Positions 17,674 through 26,160 of a stretch of 64,000 nucleotides of DNA are shown one piece after another (the stretch's first letter is position 1; every line of letters starts with the position of its first letter). The stretch comes from JAJEFO01 sp009843725. Lineage in GTDB: Bacteria > Pseudomonadota > Alphaproteobacteria > Rhodobacterales > Rhodobacteraceae. Under the pieces are notes generated by a model, which saw only the letters and a list, made by a program, of their open reading frames with translations, was not told the DNA's origin and searched no databases. Both the position numbers and the translations under genes were made by a program. The stretch covers positions 682,001-746,000 of the forward strand of contig CBDEUJ010000003.1 of assembly GCA_965243215.1 (NCBI GenBank), written 5' to 3'.

Positions 17674-19305
17674 TCATGTACGCACATCCGGCTCGGTTCG
17701 ACCAAGATGCACCTCAAGGCGGCATGCCTCGTAGGCCGCGTCCCGAACTGCCTTCAGCGCTTCCTGCGGGTCTTGCGCGTGGTCGCCGTCAGCGGGTTCG
17801 AACTGCTCCAGATACACGCGCAGCGTCGCTCCTTGCGTTCCCGTGCCCGACAGGCGGAACACGACGCGGCCGCCGCCTGCAAAGAAAATGCGGATGCCTT
17901 GATTGCTGCTGACCGATCCGTCGACCGGATCCTTGTAGGCGAACTGGTCGGCAGCCCTGACCTTCAGCCCGGCAAGCTCCCGGCCCGGCAAATCAGCGAG
18001 ACTGCGGGTCAGTTCGTCAACGAGCGCGTTGGCTCCTTCGGTGTCCACGGCTTCGAAATCGTGGCGGGAATAGTAATCGCGGCCAAACACGCGCCAATGG
18101 TCGTTCAGAATCTCTGCAACCGAGGAGTCGCGTTTCGCCAGGATGTTCAGCCAGAGCAGCACGGCCCAGAGCCCGTCCTTCTCCCTTACATGGCTTGATC
18201 CGGTTCCCGCACTCTCTTCGCCGCAGATGGTTACCTTTCCGGCGTCAAGAAGATTGCCGAAGAACTTCCATCCGGTGGGTGTCTCGTACGCTCCTATCCC
18301 GAGCCTTTCCGCGACACGGTCGCTGGCCCCGCTGGTCGGCATCGATCGCGCGATCCCCGTCAGTCCGCCGGAATAGGCGGGTGCGAGATGGGCGTTCGCG
18401 GCCAGGACCGCCAGGCTGTCGGAAGGCGTCACGTATGCCCCGCGTCCGACGATCATGTTCCGGTCGCCATCGCCGTCCGAGGCCGCGCCCAGGTCCGGAG
18501 CGCCGTCCGACATCATCAAGTCAACGAGGGGCTTTGCCCAGATCGGATTGGGGTCGGGATGGCCTTTCCCGAAATCGACCTTCGGGATGCCGTTGATCAC
18601 GGTTCCCTTGGGCGCTCCAAGCCGGTCTTCAAGTATGGCGTGTGCGTAGGGGCCGGTAACCGCATGCATGGCATCGAAGCGCATGGTGAACCCACCGGCG
18701 AAAAGTGCGCGAATCGCGTCAAAGTCGAACAGCTGCTCCATCAGCGCAAGGTAGTCCTCGACCGGGTCAACGGTCTTGATGACGAGATCGCCGCGACCTG
18801 CTGTCCCGACATGTCCCAGGTCGACATCCTCGAAATCTGCGATCGCGTAGCTTTCGATCGCCTTGGTCGCGTCAAACATCCTGGAAGTGAGGCCTTCTGG
18901 CGCGGGGCCTCCGTTTGAGGCATTGAACTTTACGCCAAAGTCCTCGTCGATGCCCCCGGGGTTGTGGCTGGCGGACAGGATGAAGCCGCCGTCGGCCCTG
19001 TTCTTGCGTATCAGATGAGACGCGGCCGGAGTCGAGAGGATGCCGTTCTTGCCGACAATGACCCTTGCCGCCCCGTTCGCCGCCGCGATCTTGATGATCG
19101 TCTGGACCGCTTCGGCATTGAAATAGCGGCCATCTCCGCCGATCACGAACGTCTTGTCAGCACCGCCTCCGGTCGCTGCAAATATGGCCTGCACAAAGTT
19201 CTCCAGGTAGCCTGGCTGCATGAAAACGCGAGTCCTCCTTCGCAGGCCCGACGTCCCCGGCTCTTGATCCTCAAACGGTTGGGTCGCAACGGTTCGAACA
19301 GTCAT
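17674..19305 (-). CDS. pgm: Phosphoglucomutase
   Basis: Alpha-D-phosphohexomutase of 543 residues, interconverting glucose-1-phosphate and glucose-6-phosphate in the cytoplasm. The phosphoserine loop SASHNPGG places the catalytic Ser at 113; the metal loop is DGDGDRN and the sugar-recognition loop GEESAGTGSSHVREKDG. It closes the glycogen operon, linking glycogen phosphorylase and ADP-glucose synthesis to central metabolism. Its ATG overlaps the malQ stop by ATGA (19302-19305). Length is normal for the family. Confidence 0.95.
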   Translation of the reverse strand: MTVRTVATQPFEDQEPGTSGLRRRTRVFMQPGYLENFVQAIFAATGGGADKTFVIGGDGRYFNAEAVQTIIKIAAANGAARVIVGKNGILSTPAASHLIRKNRADGGFILSASHNPGGIDEDFGVKFNASNGGPAPEGLTSRMFDATKAIESYAIADFEDVDLGHVGTAGRGDLVIKTVDPVEDYLALMEQLFDFDAIRALFAGGFTMRFDAMHAVTGPYAHAILEDRLGAPKGTVINGIPKVDFGKGHPDPNPIWAKPLVDLMMSDGAPDLGAASDGDGDRNMIVGRGAYVTPSDSLAVLAANAHLAPAYSGGLTGIARSMPTSGASDRVAERLGIGAYETPTGWKFFGNLLDAGKVTICGEESAGTGSSHVREKDGLWAVLLWLNILAKRDSSVAEILNDHWRVFGRDYYSRHDFEAVDTEGANALVDELTRSLADLPGRELAGLKVRAADQFAYKDPVDGSVSSNQGIRIFFAGGGRVVFRLSGTGTQGATLRVYLEQFEPADGDHAQDPQEALKAVRDAAYEACRLEVHLGRTEPDVRT

Positions 19306-21317
19306 GTGTCATCTCCTCGCGCGCTGCGGCCGGTCTTGCCGCGGCCCTCGTTCATCACCTCGCCAAGCGCCTGGAACCGGCCGTCCTTGGCAAGCTCTTC
19401 GACTGCAACGCCGTATCTTCGTCGCCAGTTCACGTGTTCGTCGGTCGTGCCTGGCAGGTTCTGCGCTTCCACATGTTCCAAGATGTCGTCGAGCTGAGCG
19501 GTCACCATCGTGGACGGCGATCGGGCAAGCAACGCGTGAACGGCCGCGTTGAAGCCGTCTTTCGGGCACCGTTCCAGGAGATCGGCGACGTCCCTGCCGC
19601 GCTTCGTCCGCGCCCGTTCAGCTTCCTGCCTGTCGATCCATCCGAGTCGTTGCCACCAGTCTATGTCGCGGCCGGTCTCGAATCCCCGGACGGTCGGAGT
19701 GTCGTGCGTGGAAAAGCACGCGAGCGCCTGCTTCGACGCACGTCTTGCCGGCTTGAGCCTTCGGTTCCGGTCGCGTTCGTACTGCATGACGGAATAGCCG
19801 TGGATTCCCTGACCGCGCATGGTCTTGCGAAACCCCCTCGGCGCCAGCCCGAGGTCCTCGCCGACCACAACTGTGCCATGTCGTTCCGCTTCAATCTTGA
19901 GTATCGCCAGGAGTGCGTCAAATGGATGACGCACATACCCGCCAGGGCTGCCGTCATCGGGAACCCAGAAGCTGCGGCTGAGCCCAAGCACGTGGTCGAT
20001 CCGCACAATTCCGGCGCGGCGCATGGTGGCTGCCAGAAGGCGACGGAACGGCCTGTAGTTCTGCGCCGCAAGACCGCGCGGCGAATAGGCCGAGATGCTC
20101 CAGTTCTGACCTTGCGGGTTGAGATGGTCCGGCGGCGCGCCAATTGAGACGCCGCGCGCGATGACGTCCCTTTCGCACCAGCTCTCCGCACCATCCCGGC
20201 GTGCGCCTACGGCCAGGTCGAGGTACAGCCCCAGCGCCATTCCGCTCTCACGCGCCGCGCGCTGTGCGCTTCCCAGCTGGCAGTCGGCGACCCACTGAAG
20301 CCAAACGTGATAGTCCGTGGCATCGTCGTCGGGTGTCGCCCTCGCCAAGCGCGGCCATTCTCGCCAGTCCGGCCCGTGCCGACATGCCAGCGCTTCAAAC
20401 CGGGCAAAGCGTGCCAAGCCGCTTCCGCGGTCCTTGGCGAACGAGGACAGGGCGTCATGCGCCCATGCGGCGGCGCCGGCCTGAAATGCGTCGTACAGCG
20501 CTGCAAGCAAGCGCTGATGAATCGTTCTCTGCCGATCATAGTCAACATGTTGCGCCGACCGAAGTTGCTCCATTCCGGTTTCTTCCGCAGACAGGATGCG
20601 ATCCGCAACGGGCGTGTTTTCGAGCCCCGGGATCGCGTCCAGGGCGATGTGGCACGTGTTCAGAAACCCGCGGTGCGAAGGCGAATAGGGGCTGAACGCC
20701 TTGCTTGAATGTCCCATTGCGTGCAGCGGATTGGTTCCCGCGAAATCCGCGCCGTGCTGTCCGGCAACGCGTGCCGCGTCGGCCAGGTCGGCATAGTCGC
20801 CGAGGCCGGCGTTTCGTGACGACCGCAGCCCGTGGAGCGCAAGATTCACGCCCCAGACCCGGGGCAATTTCGCTTGATCCCGAACCGAGGGAGCGCGGGC
20901 GGGTGCCGCAATGACTCGTATCGTTTCGCGCACGGCGGAATGACCGACCTCAAGGGCATAGACGTCCGAGGCGAGCGCGGGCAGCGCGATCGCGTCAGCT
21001 GCGCGACCGCATGCGAGAACTTCCCTTGCCTCGTCGCGTCGAAGCCGCCAGCTGTCGAACGATCCAAGGGTCAGAGTCGTTTCCTTGCGGCTTTCAATGA
21101 TCATTTCCACGGGAAGCCGCCGCGCCCTTCTGTCCGCACGGAGCGCCTCGAGACTTTCGCGAACAAGCCTGGCGTTTTCCGCTGCCACCGAGATTGCCGC
21201 CAGCAATGCCCGCAAAGTGTCCGGAGACGCGGTCCGCTCCCGTCCTTGCATGTCGCGGTAGCTCGCAAGAACGCCATGCGCCCTCGCAAGCTGGCCAAGC
21301 GCGGCGTCGTCATTCAT
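19302..21317 (-). CDS. malQ: 4-alpha-glucanotransferase
   Basis: GH77 amylomaltase, 671 residues, that disproportionates short maltodextrins so that GlgP can use them. Catalytic regions are visible: nucleophile Asp in RIDHVLGL, acid/base Glu in VGEDLG and the stabilising Asp in STHDTPTV. ATG 21317 overlaps the glgX stop by ATGA, which fixes the start; an upstream in-frame codon at 21341 would overlap glgX. Its presence between glgX and pgm gives the operon a full route from debranched oligosaccharides to hexose phosphate. Confidence 0.94.
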   Translation of the reverse strand: MNDDAALGQLARAHGVLASYRDMQGRERTASPDTLRALLAAISVAAENARLVRESLEALRADRRARRLPVEMIIESRKETTLTLGSFDSWRLRRDEAREVLACGRAADAIALPALASDVYALEVGHSAVRETIRVIAAPARAPSVRDQAKLPRVWGVNLALHGLRSSRNAGLGDYADLADAARVAGQHGADFAGTNPLHAMGHSSKAFSPYSPSHRGFLNTCHIALDAIPGLENTPVADRILSAEETGMEQLRSAQHVDYDRQRTIHQRLLAALYDAFQAGAAAWAHDALSSFAKDRGSGLARFARFEALACRHGPDWREWPRLARATPDDDATDYHVWLQWVADCQLGSAQRAARESGMALGLYLDLAVGARRDGAESWCERDVIARGVSIGAPPDHLNPQGQNWSISAYSPRGLAAQNYRPFRRLLAATMRRAGIVRIDHVLGLSRSFWVPDDGSPGGYVRHPFDALLAILKIEAERHGTVVVGEDLGLAPRGFRKTMRGQGIHGYSVMQYERDRNRRLKPARRASKQALACFSTHDTPTVRGFETGRDIDWWQRLGWIDRQEAERARTKRGRDVADLLERCPKDGFNAAVHALLARSPSTMVTAQLDDILEHVEAQNLPGTTDEHVNWRRRYGVAVEELAKDGRFQALGEVMNEGRGKTGRSARGDDT

Positions 21318-23410
21318 GTCTCGACACCATCCGGCTGGCAAGCAAATGCCACGACGGAATGTGCTGCGACCAGTGCGGTTGCGGCATCGACGCTTTCATT
21401 GGCGTCCTGCGCGGCCAGGCTGGTGTCGATGCCCCGCACCCAGTGCCATCCGGGATTCGCGGTCGGCAACGTCACGTCCATTGCGTCTCCGGATCGATTG
21501 AATGCCATGAACACGGCGTCGGACGTGGCCTGTGCAGCCTCGGCCGAACATCTGACGGTCAGGCAGAAATTCGACAGGCCAGGATCTCGCCAGTGAAGCG
21601 AACCACCCGTGAAGTCGGTCCACTCCACGTCCGGCAGGCCGTCGCCTTCGCGCAAGGCACCGTGCAGAAAGCGCGTTTGACGCAGGGATGGATGCGCACG
21701 CCGGAATGCCGAGAGCGCCTCGACAAATTCCAGGAGGCCGGCATCGGCCCGCTCCCAGTTCACCCAGCCGATCTCGTTGTCCTGGCAATAGGCGTTGTTG
21801 TTTCCGTTCTGCGAATTTCCGAATTCGTCGCCGGCCAGGAGCATCGGCGTTCCCTGCGACAGGAACAGTGTTGCCAGCATGTTGCGGATGCGACGGTGGC
21901 GCCTTGCCTGAATGTCGGAATCTCCGGATTCGCCCTCGACGCCGAAATTGTCGCTGAAATTGGCGTGATGGCCGTCCTGGTTGTTCGAGAGATTTGCCGC
22001 GTTGTGCTTGCCGGCGTAACGCGTCGTGTCGGCCAGCGTGAAGCCGTCATGCGCGGCGACGAAGTTGATCGAAGACCTGCTGCTCCGCCCTGCCTGGCCA
22101 AACTTGTCGGCCGAACCCAGCAGCCTGCTGCCAAGTTCCTGAGCGCTGTGATCATCGCCGCGCCAATAGCGCCGCACCGTGTCGCGATAGCTGTCATTCC
22201 ATTCCGAGAACTCGGCCGGGAAGCCGCCCAGCTGATAGCCGCCGGGTCCCACGTCCCAAGGTTCCGCGATCATGCGCACCTGCGACAGGGCGGGATCCTG
22301 GCGCAACGCGTCGAAGAAGCCGCCCCACGGATCGAACCCGTGATCTTCTCGCCCCAATGTTGTGGCGAGGTCAAAGCGGAACCCGTCCACGCCCATGCAT
22401 TCGACCCAGAACCGAAGGCTGTCGAGCACCATGCGCAGCACGAACGGATGCGCGACGTTCAACGTGTTGCCGCAGCCGGTGTCATTGACATAGTAGCGCG
22501 GCTGTCCGGCAAGCAGCCTGTAGTAGGAGGCATTGTCGAGTCCTCGAAAGGACAGCGTCGGTCCGCGGTGGTCGCCCTCGGCGGTGTGATTGTAGACAAC
22601 GTCCAGGATGACCTCGATGCCGGCGTCATGGAACCGGTCAACCATGTGCCGAAAGCCCATGAGACCGCGGGGACCGAAATAACGGGGTTCAGCCACGAAG
22701 AACCCGATGGAGTTGTAGCCCCAGTAGTTTTTGAGGCCGCGCTCCAGGAGAAATGAATCGTCGACAAACGCATGTACGGGCATCAACTCGACCGCCTTTG
22801 CACCCAGCTTCTGCAAATGCTCGAGGATCGGATCGCAGGCCAGGCCCTCATAGGTGCCGCGCAGGTCTTCCGGCACCAGCGGATGCCGTTGGGTCAGGCC
22901 CCTTACATGGGCCTCATAAATCAAGTCGTTGCGGCTCTGCCGATGTCCGCCTTGAGTCAAGCCGCTGAACAGTTCGGGATCCGGAACAACGGACTTTGGC
23001 ACATGGGGTGAGCTGTCGGAACGGTCGAACGACAGGTCTCCGCCCGACGACGCCATGTCGTAGCCATAGGTGCCGGGATGGTCTGTCCACTGCCCGAAAT
23101 ACGCGCGCGTATACGGATCGCAGAGCAGCTTGTTCGGGTTGAAGCGGTGCCCCGATTCCGGAGCGTAGCTGCCGTGGGCGCGATAGCCGTAGAGGCACCC
23201 GACCGGCAGGCCTTCAACATATCCGTGCCAAATCGGTCCCGTGCGTTCCGGCAGCGCGAGGCGGGACGTTTCCTTCCTCCCGTCAGGCGAAAAGAGACAA
23301 AGGTCGATCTTCGTGGCGTGCTCGGAAAAGACGGCAAAGTTGACGCCGCCGCCGTCATGGTGCGCGCCCATGCGTTGGTGGCTTCCGGCGGACAGGGGGA
23401 ACGACGTCAT
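21314..23410 (-). CDS. glgX: Glycogen debranching enzyme GlgX
   Basis: GH13 isoamylase-type debranching enzyme, 698 residues, hydrolysing alpha-1,6 branches of phosphorylase-limit glycogen. An N-terminal CBM48-like domain (VNFAVFSEHATKIDLCLFSPDG) precedes the catalytic barrel. Catalytic residues sit in DGFRFDLA (nucleophile), IAEPWDVG (acid/base) and AAHDGFTLAD. It follows glgA by 19 bases and overlaps malQ by 4, fitting a single transcript. Confidence 0.95.
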   Translation of the reverse strand: MTSFPLSAGSHQRMGAHHDGGGVNFAVFSEHATKIDLCLFSPDGRKETSRLALPERTGPIWHGYVEGLPVGCLYGYRAHGSYAPESGHRFNPNKLLCDPYTRAYFGQWTDHPGTYGYDMASSGGDLSFDRSDSSPHVPKSVVPDPELFSGLTQGGHRQSRNDLIYEAHVRGLTQRHPLVPEDLRGTYEGLACDPILEHLQKLGAKAVELMPVHAFVDDSFLLERGLKNYWGYNSIGFFVAEPRYFGPRGLMGFRHMVDRFHDAGIEVILDVVYNHTAEGDHRGPTLSFRGLDNASYYRLLAGQPRYYVNDTGCGNTLNVAHPFVLRMVLDSLRFWVECMGVDGFRFDLATTLGREDHGFDPWGGFFDALRQDPALSQVRMIAEPWDVGPGGYQLGGFPAEFSEWNDSYRDTVRRYWRGDDHSAQELGSRLLGSADKFGQAGRSSRSSINFVAAHDGFTLADTTRYAGKHNAANLSNNQDGHHANFSDNFGVEGESGDSDIQARRHRRIRNMLATLFLSQGTPMLLAGDEFGNSQNGNNNAYCQDNEIGWVNWERADAGLLEFVEALSAFRRAHPSLRQTRFLHGALREGDGLPDVEWTDFTGGSLHWRDPGLSNFCLTVRCSAEAAQATSDAVFMAFNRSGDAMDVTLPTANPGWHWVRGIDTSLAAQDANESVDAATALVAAHSVVAFACQPDGVET

Positions 23411-23429
23411 CTTGTGGTCAACCTTCAGC

Positions 23430-24866
23430 TCAGTCCGCGACCAGGCCGCGGTAAATCGCTTCGTAGGCCGCGGCCGAGGCGTCCCACCCGACCGGATGCC
23501 GCATGGCCCGGCGCATCATGGCCGTCCAGATCCTCGGCTGCCGGTAGATCGCGCACGCCCGCGCGATCGCCTGTTCAAGCATCGTTGCGTTGATCGGGGC
23601 GAACTGGAACCCGGTCGCGCACTCCGCCGCAAGCGCCGCCTCGTTCGCGTCTATGATCGTGTCGGCCAGACCGCCCGTCCTCGCGACGACGGGCAGCGTG
23701 CCGTAGCGCAGCCCGTAAAGCTGGGTCAGGCCGCAAGGCTCGAATCGAGAGGGAACGAGAATGGCGTCGCTTCCACCTTGCAGGAGATGCGACAAGGGCT
23801 CGTCATATCCGATGATAACGCCGACGTGGCCGGCGTGCCGTTTCGATGCCGCAGCGAATTGCCGTTCCAGCGCGCTGTCGCCCGATCCGAGCAAGGCAAG
23901 GCTTGCGCCCTCGGCCACCAGGCCGGGCAGGCACTCCAGCAGCAGGTCCAGACCCTTTTGCAGTGTCAGGCGGCTAATGACGCAAAAGAGAGGTCCGGCT
24001 CGCCGCTGCAATCCAAACCGCGCCTCGACTTCGCGCTTGTTGGCCTCTCTGCGCCTGAGCGATCGTGCGGAATAGCGTTCAACGAGATGCGGATCTGATT
24101 CCGGACTCCACGTCTCAAGGTCGATGCCGTTGAGAATGCCGCTCAGGTCGCTTCGGCGCGCCCGCAGAAGACCGTCGAGACCCATCCCGAATTCCGGCGT
24201 GAGCAATTCGCAGGCATAGCTCGGACTTACCGTGGTGATCCTGTCGGACAGCGCCAGACCTGCCTTGAGGAAACCGATCCTGCCATGAAACTCGACTCCG
24301 TCCGGCGTGAACATCCCGCGCTTCAGCTTCAGGTTCGCCAGTTGGGATGCGTCGAACAGGCCTTGGAACGCGATGTTGTGGACGGTCATGACCACGGGCG
24401 GCGCGCTCCGGACGGATTGCGCAAGATACGCAGGCAACAGGCCGGCCTGCCAGTCATGCGCATTCACGACGTCGGGCATCCATCCCGCGGCCCCGTCAAA
24501 GGCCAGTTCCGCGCCGGCGTAGCCAAGTGCGGCGAACCGCAGATGATTGTCGGACCGGTCCTTTCCGTCAGGACCCAGGTAGATGTTGCCTTCCCGGTCA
24601 TACAGATGCGGCGCCACCAGCAACAGAACGTCCAGCCCTTCAGCATTGACCGCCTTGACCACGGCCTTGCCGCCAAACAGGTCGTCAAGGACCTTGACCG
24701 TCTGGCCGTCGCTGGCGAGGCCATGCAGTGCCGGGTAGGCCGGGATGAGCACCTTCACTTCCGTCCCGGCCGCGGCAAGCGCCTTTGGCACGGCGCCCAT
24801 CACGTCGGCCAGGCCGCCGGTCTTCATGAACGGCGCGCACTCCGAGGCGACGAACAAGACGTTCAC
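23430..24866 (-). CDS. glgA: Glycogen synthase
   Basis: GT5 glycogen synthase, 478 residues, extending alpha-1,4-glucan from ADP-glucose. The ADP-glucose-binding KTGGL motif is at residues 15-19, and the C-terminal PSRFEPCGLTQLYGLRYGTLPVVARTGGLADT region is canonical. The start is GTG 24866, one base after the glgC stop, with GGAG about 7 bases upstream. Tight spacing with glgC suggests coupled expression of substrate supply and polymerisation. Confidence 0.96.
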   Translation of the reverse strand: MNVLFVASECAPFMKTGGLADVMGAVPKALAAAGTEVKVLIPAYPALHGLASDGQTVKVLDDLFGGKAVVKAVNAEGLDVLLLVAPHLYDREGNIYLGPDGKDRSDNHLRFAALGYAGAELAFDGAAGWMPDVVNAHDWQAGLLPAYLAQSVRSAPPVVMTVHNIAFQGLFDASQLANLKLKRGMFTPDGVEFHGRIGFLKAGLALSDRITTVSPSYACELLTPEFGMGLDGLLRARRSDLSGILNGIDLETWSPESDPHLVERYSARSLRRREANKREVEARFGLQRRAGPLFCVISRLTLQKGLDLLLECLPGLVAEGASLALLGSGDSALERQFAAASKRHAGHVGVIIGYDEPLSHLLQGGSDAILVPSRFEPCGLTQLYGLRYGTLPVVARTGGLADTIIDANEAALAAECATGFQFAPINATMLEQAIARACAIYRQPRIWTAMMRRAMRHPVGWDASAAAYEAIYRGLVAD

Positions 24867-24867
24867 G

Positions 24868-26127
24868 TCAACTCTCCAGGCGGTTGATCATTGGCTGCGT
24901 GATCAGGCAGATCCCGTCCTCGGTGCGCCGGAAGCGCCTGGCATCCAGCTCGGCGTCTTCGCCGACGACCAGCCCTTTCGGAATGACAACGCCGCGATCG
25001 ATCACCGTGTCCTTAAGCCGCACATTCCGGTTGATTTCGACGTAGGGCATTGCAACCACGCCTTCGAGTTGCGAGTAGGAGTGCGTCCTGACCCCGGTGA
25101 ACATCAGGCAACGTTCAAGGCTGGAGCCCGAAATGATGCACCCGCCCGAGACGATCGAGGAAATCGCGTGTCCGCGCCGACCGTCCTCGTTGTGGATGAA
25201 CTTCGCCGGGGGCGTCAGTTCGGAATACGTCCAGATCGGCCAGGACCGGTCGTACAGATCGAGTTCCGGCTGGAAATCGGTCAGGTCGACATTGGCCTGC
25301 CAAAAGGCGTCAACGGTTCCCACGTCGCGCCAATAGGCCTTCTCCTCCATGGACGACCGGATGCAGGACCGGCTGAAGGGATGCGCAATCGCCTTGCCTT
25401 CCTTGACGATCATCGGGATCAGGTCACCGCCGAAATCGTGACCGTAGTCCGGGTCGCCCCTCACCTCGTCAAACAGGTCCAGCAGATACTCGGTCTCGAA
25501 CACGTAGATGCCCATGCTGGCCAGAGCCATGTCAGGGCGTCCCGGCATGGCGGGCGGGTCCGTCGGCTTCTCGACGAATTCAAGAATGCGGTCTTCGGTA
25601 TCGACCTTCATCACTCCGAAACCCGTCGCCTCCATGCGTGGCACTTCGATGCAGCCGACGGTGACGTCCGCGCCGCTGTCGACGTGATGCGCGACCATCA
25701 CCGCGTAGTCCTGCTTGTAGATGTGGTCGCCTGCGAGGATCACGATGTACTTGGGTCCGTAGCTGCGGACGATCTCGGCGTTCTGCCACACCGCATCCGC
25801 CGTTCCCTTGTACCAGTTCTCGTTGTTGAGCTGTTGAGAGGCGGGGAGAATGTCCAGCGACTCGTTCCGCTCGGCGCGAAAGAAGCTCCAGCCGCGCTGC
25901 AGGTGCCGGATGAGCGAGTGCGCCTTGTACTGGGTGGCAACACCGATGCGCCGAATGCCGGAATTCACGGCATTCGAAAGCGGGAAGTCGATGATCCGGC
26001 TTTTGCCGGCGAAAAACATGGCCGGCTTGGCCCGGCGGTCAGTCAATTCATACAATCTGCTGCCACGCCCGCCCGCGAGCACGAAGGCCATCGATTGCTG
26101 GGCAAGCTTGTGAGCCTCTTGATCCAT
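24868..26127 (-). CDS. glgC: Glucose-1-phosphate adenylyltransferase
   Basis: ADP-glucose pyrophosphorylase, 419 residues, the committed step of glycogen synthesis. The nucleotidyltransferase loop is AGGRGSRL (18-25) with allosteric-site residues RRAKPAMFFAGKSRIIDFPLSN. The C-terminal part is a left-handed beta-helix (VVIPKGLVVGEDAELD). GGAGGGAACAG immediately precedes ATG 26127. It is allosterically controlled in this class, commonly by fructose-6-phosphate or pyruvate in alphaproteobacteria; that is family knowledge. Confidence 0.96.
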   Translation of the reverse strand: MDQEAHKLAQQSMAFVLAGGRGSRLYELTDRRAKPAMFFAGKSRIIDFPLSNAVNSGIRRIGVATQYKAHSLIRHLQRGWSFFRAERNESLDILPASQQLNNENWYKGTADAVWQNAEIVRSYGPKYIVILAGDHIYKQDYAVMVAHHVDSGADVTVGCIEVPRMEATGFGVMKVDTEDRILEFVEKPTDPPAMPGRPDMALASMGIYVFETEYLLDLFDEVRGDPDYGHDFGGDLIPMIVKEGKAIAHPFSRSCIRSSMEEKAYWRDVGTVDAFWQANVDLTDFQPELDLYDRSWPIWTYSELTPPAKFIHNEDGRRGHAISSIVSGGCIISGSSLERCLMFTGVRTHSYSQLEGVVAMPYVEINRNVRLKDTVIDRGVVIPKGLVVGEDAELDARRFRRTEDGICLITQPMINRLES

Positions 26128-26160
26128 CCTGTTCCCTCCTTCTGAATTGGACGCGTCTCC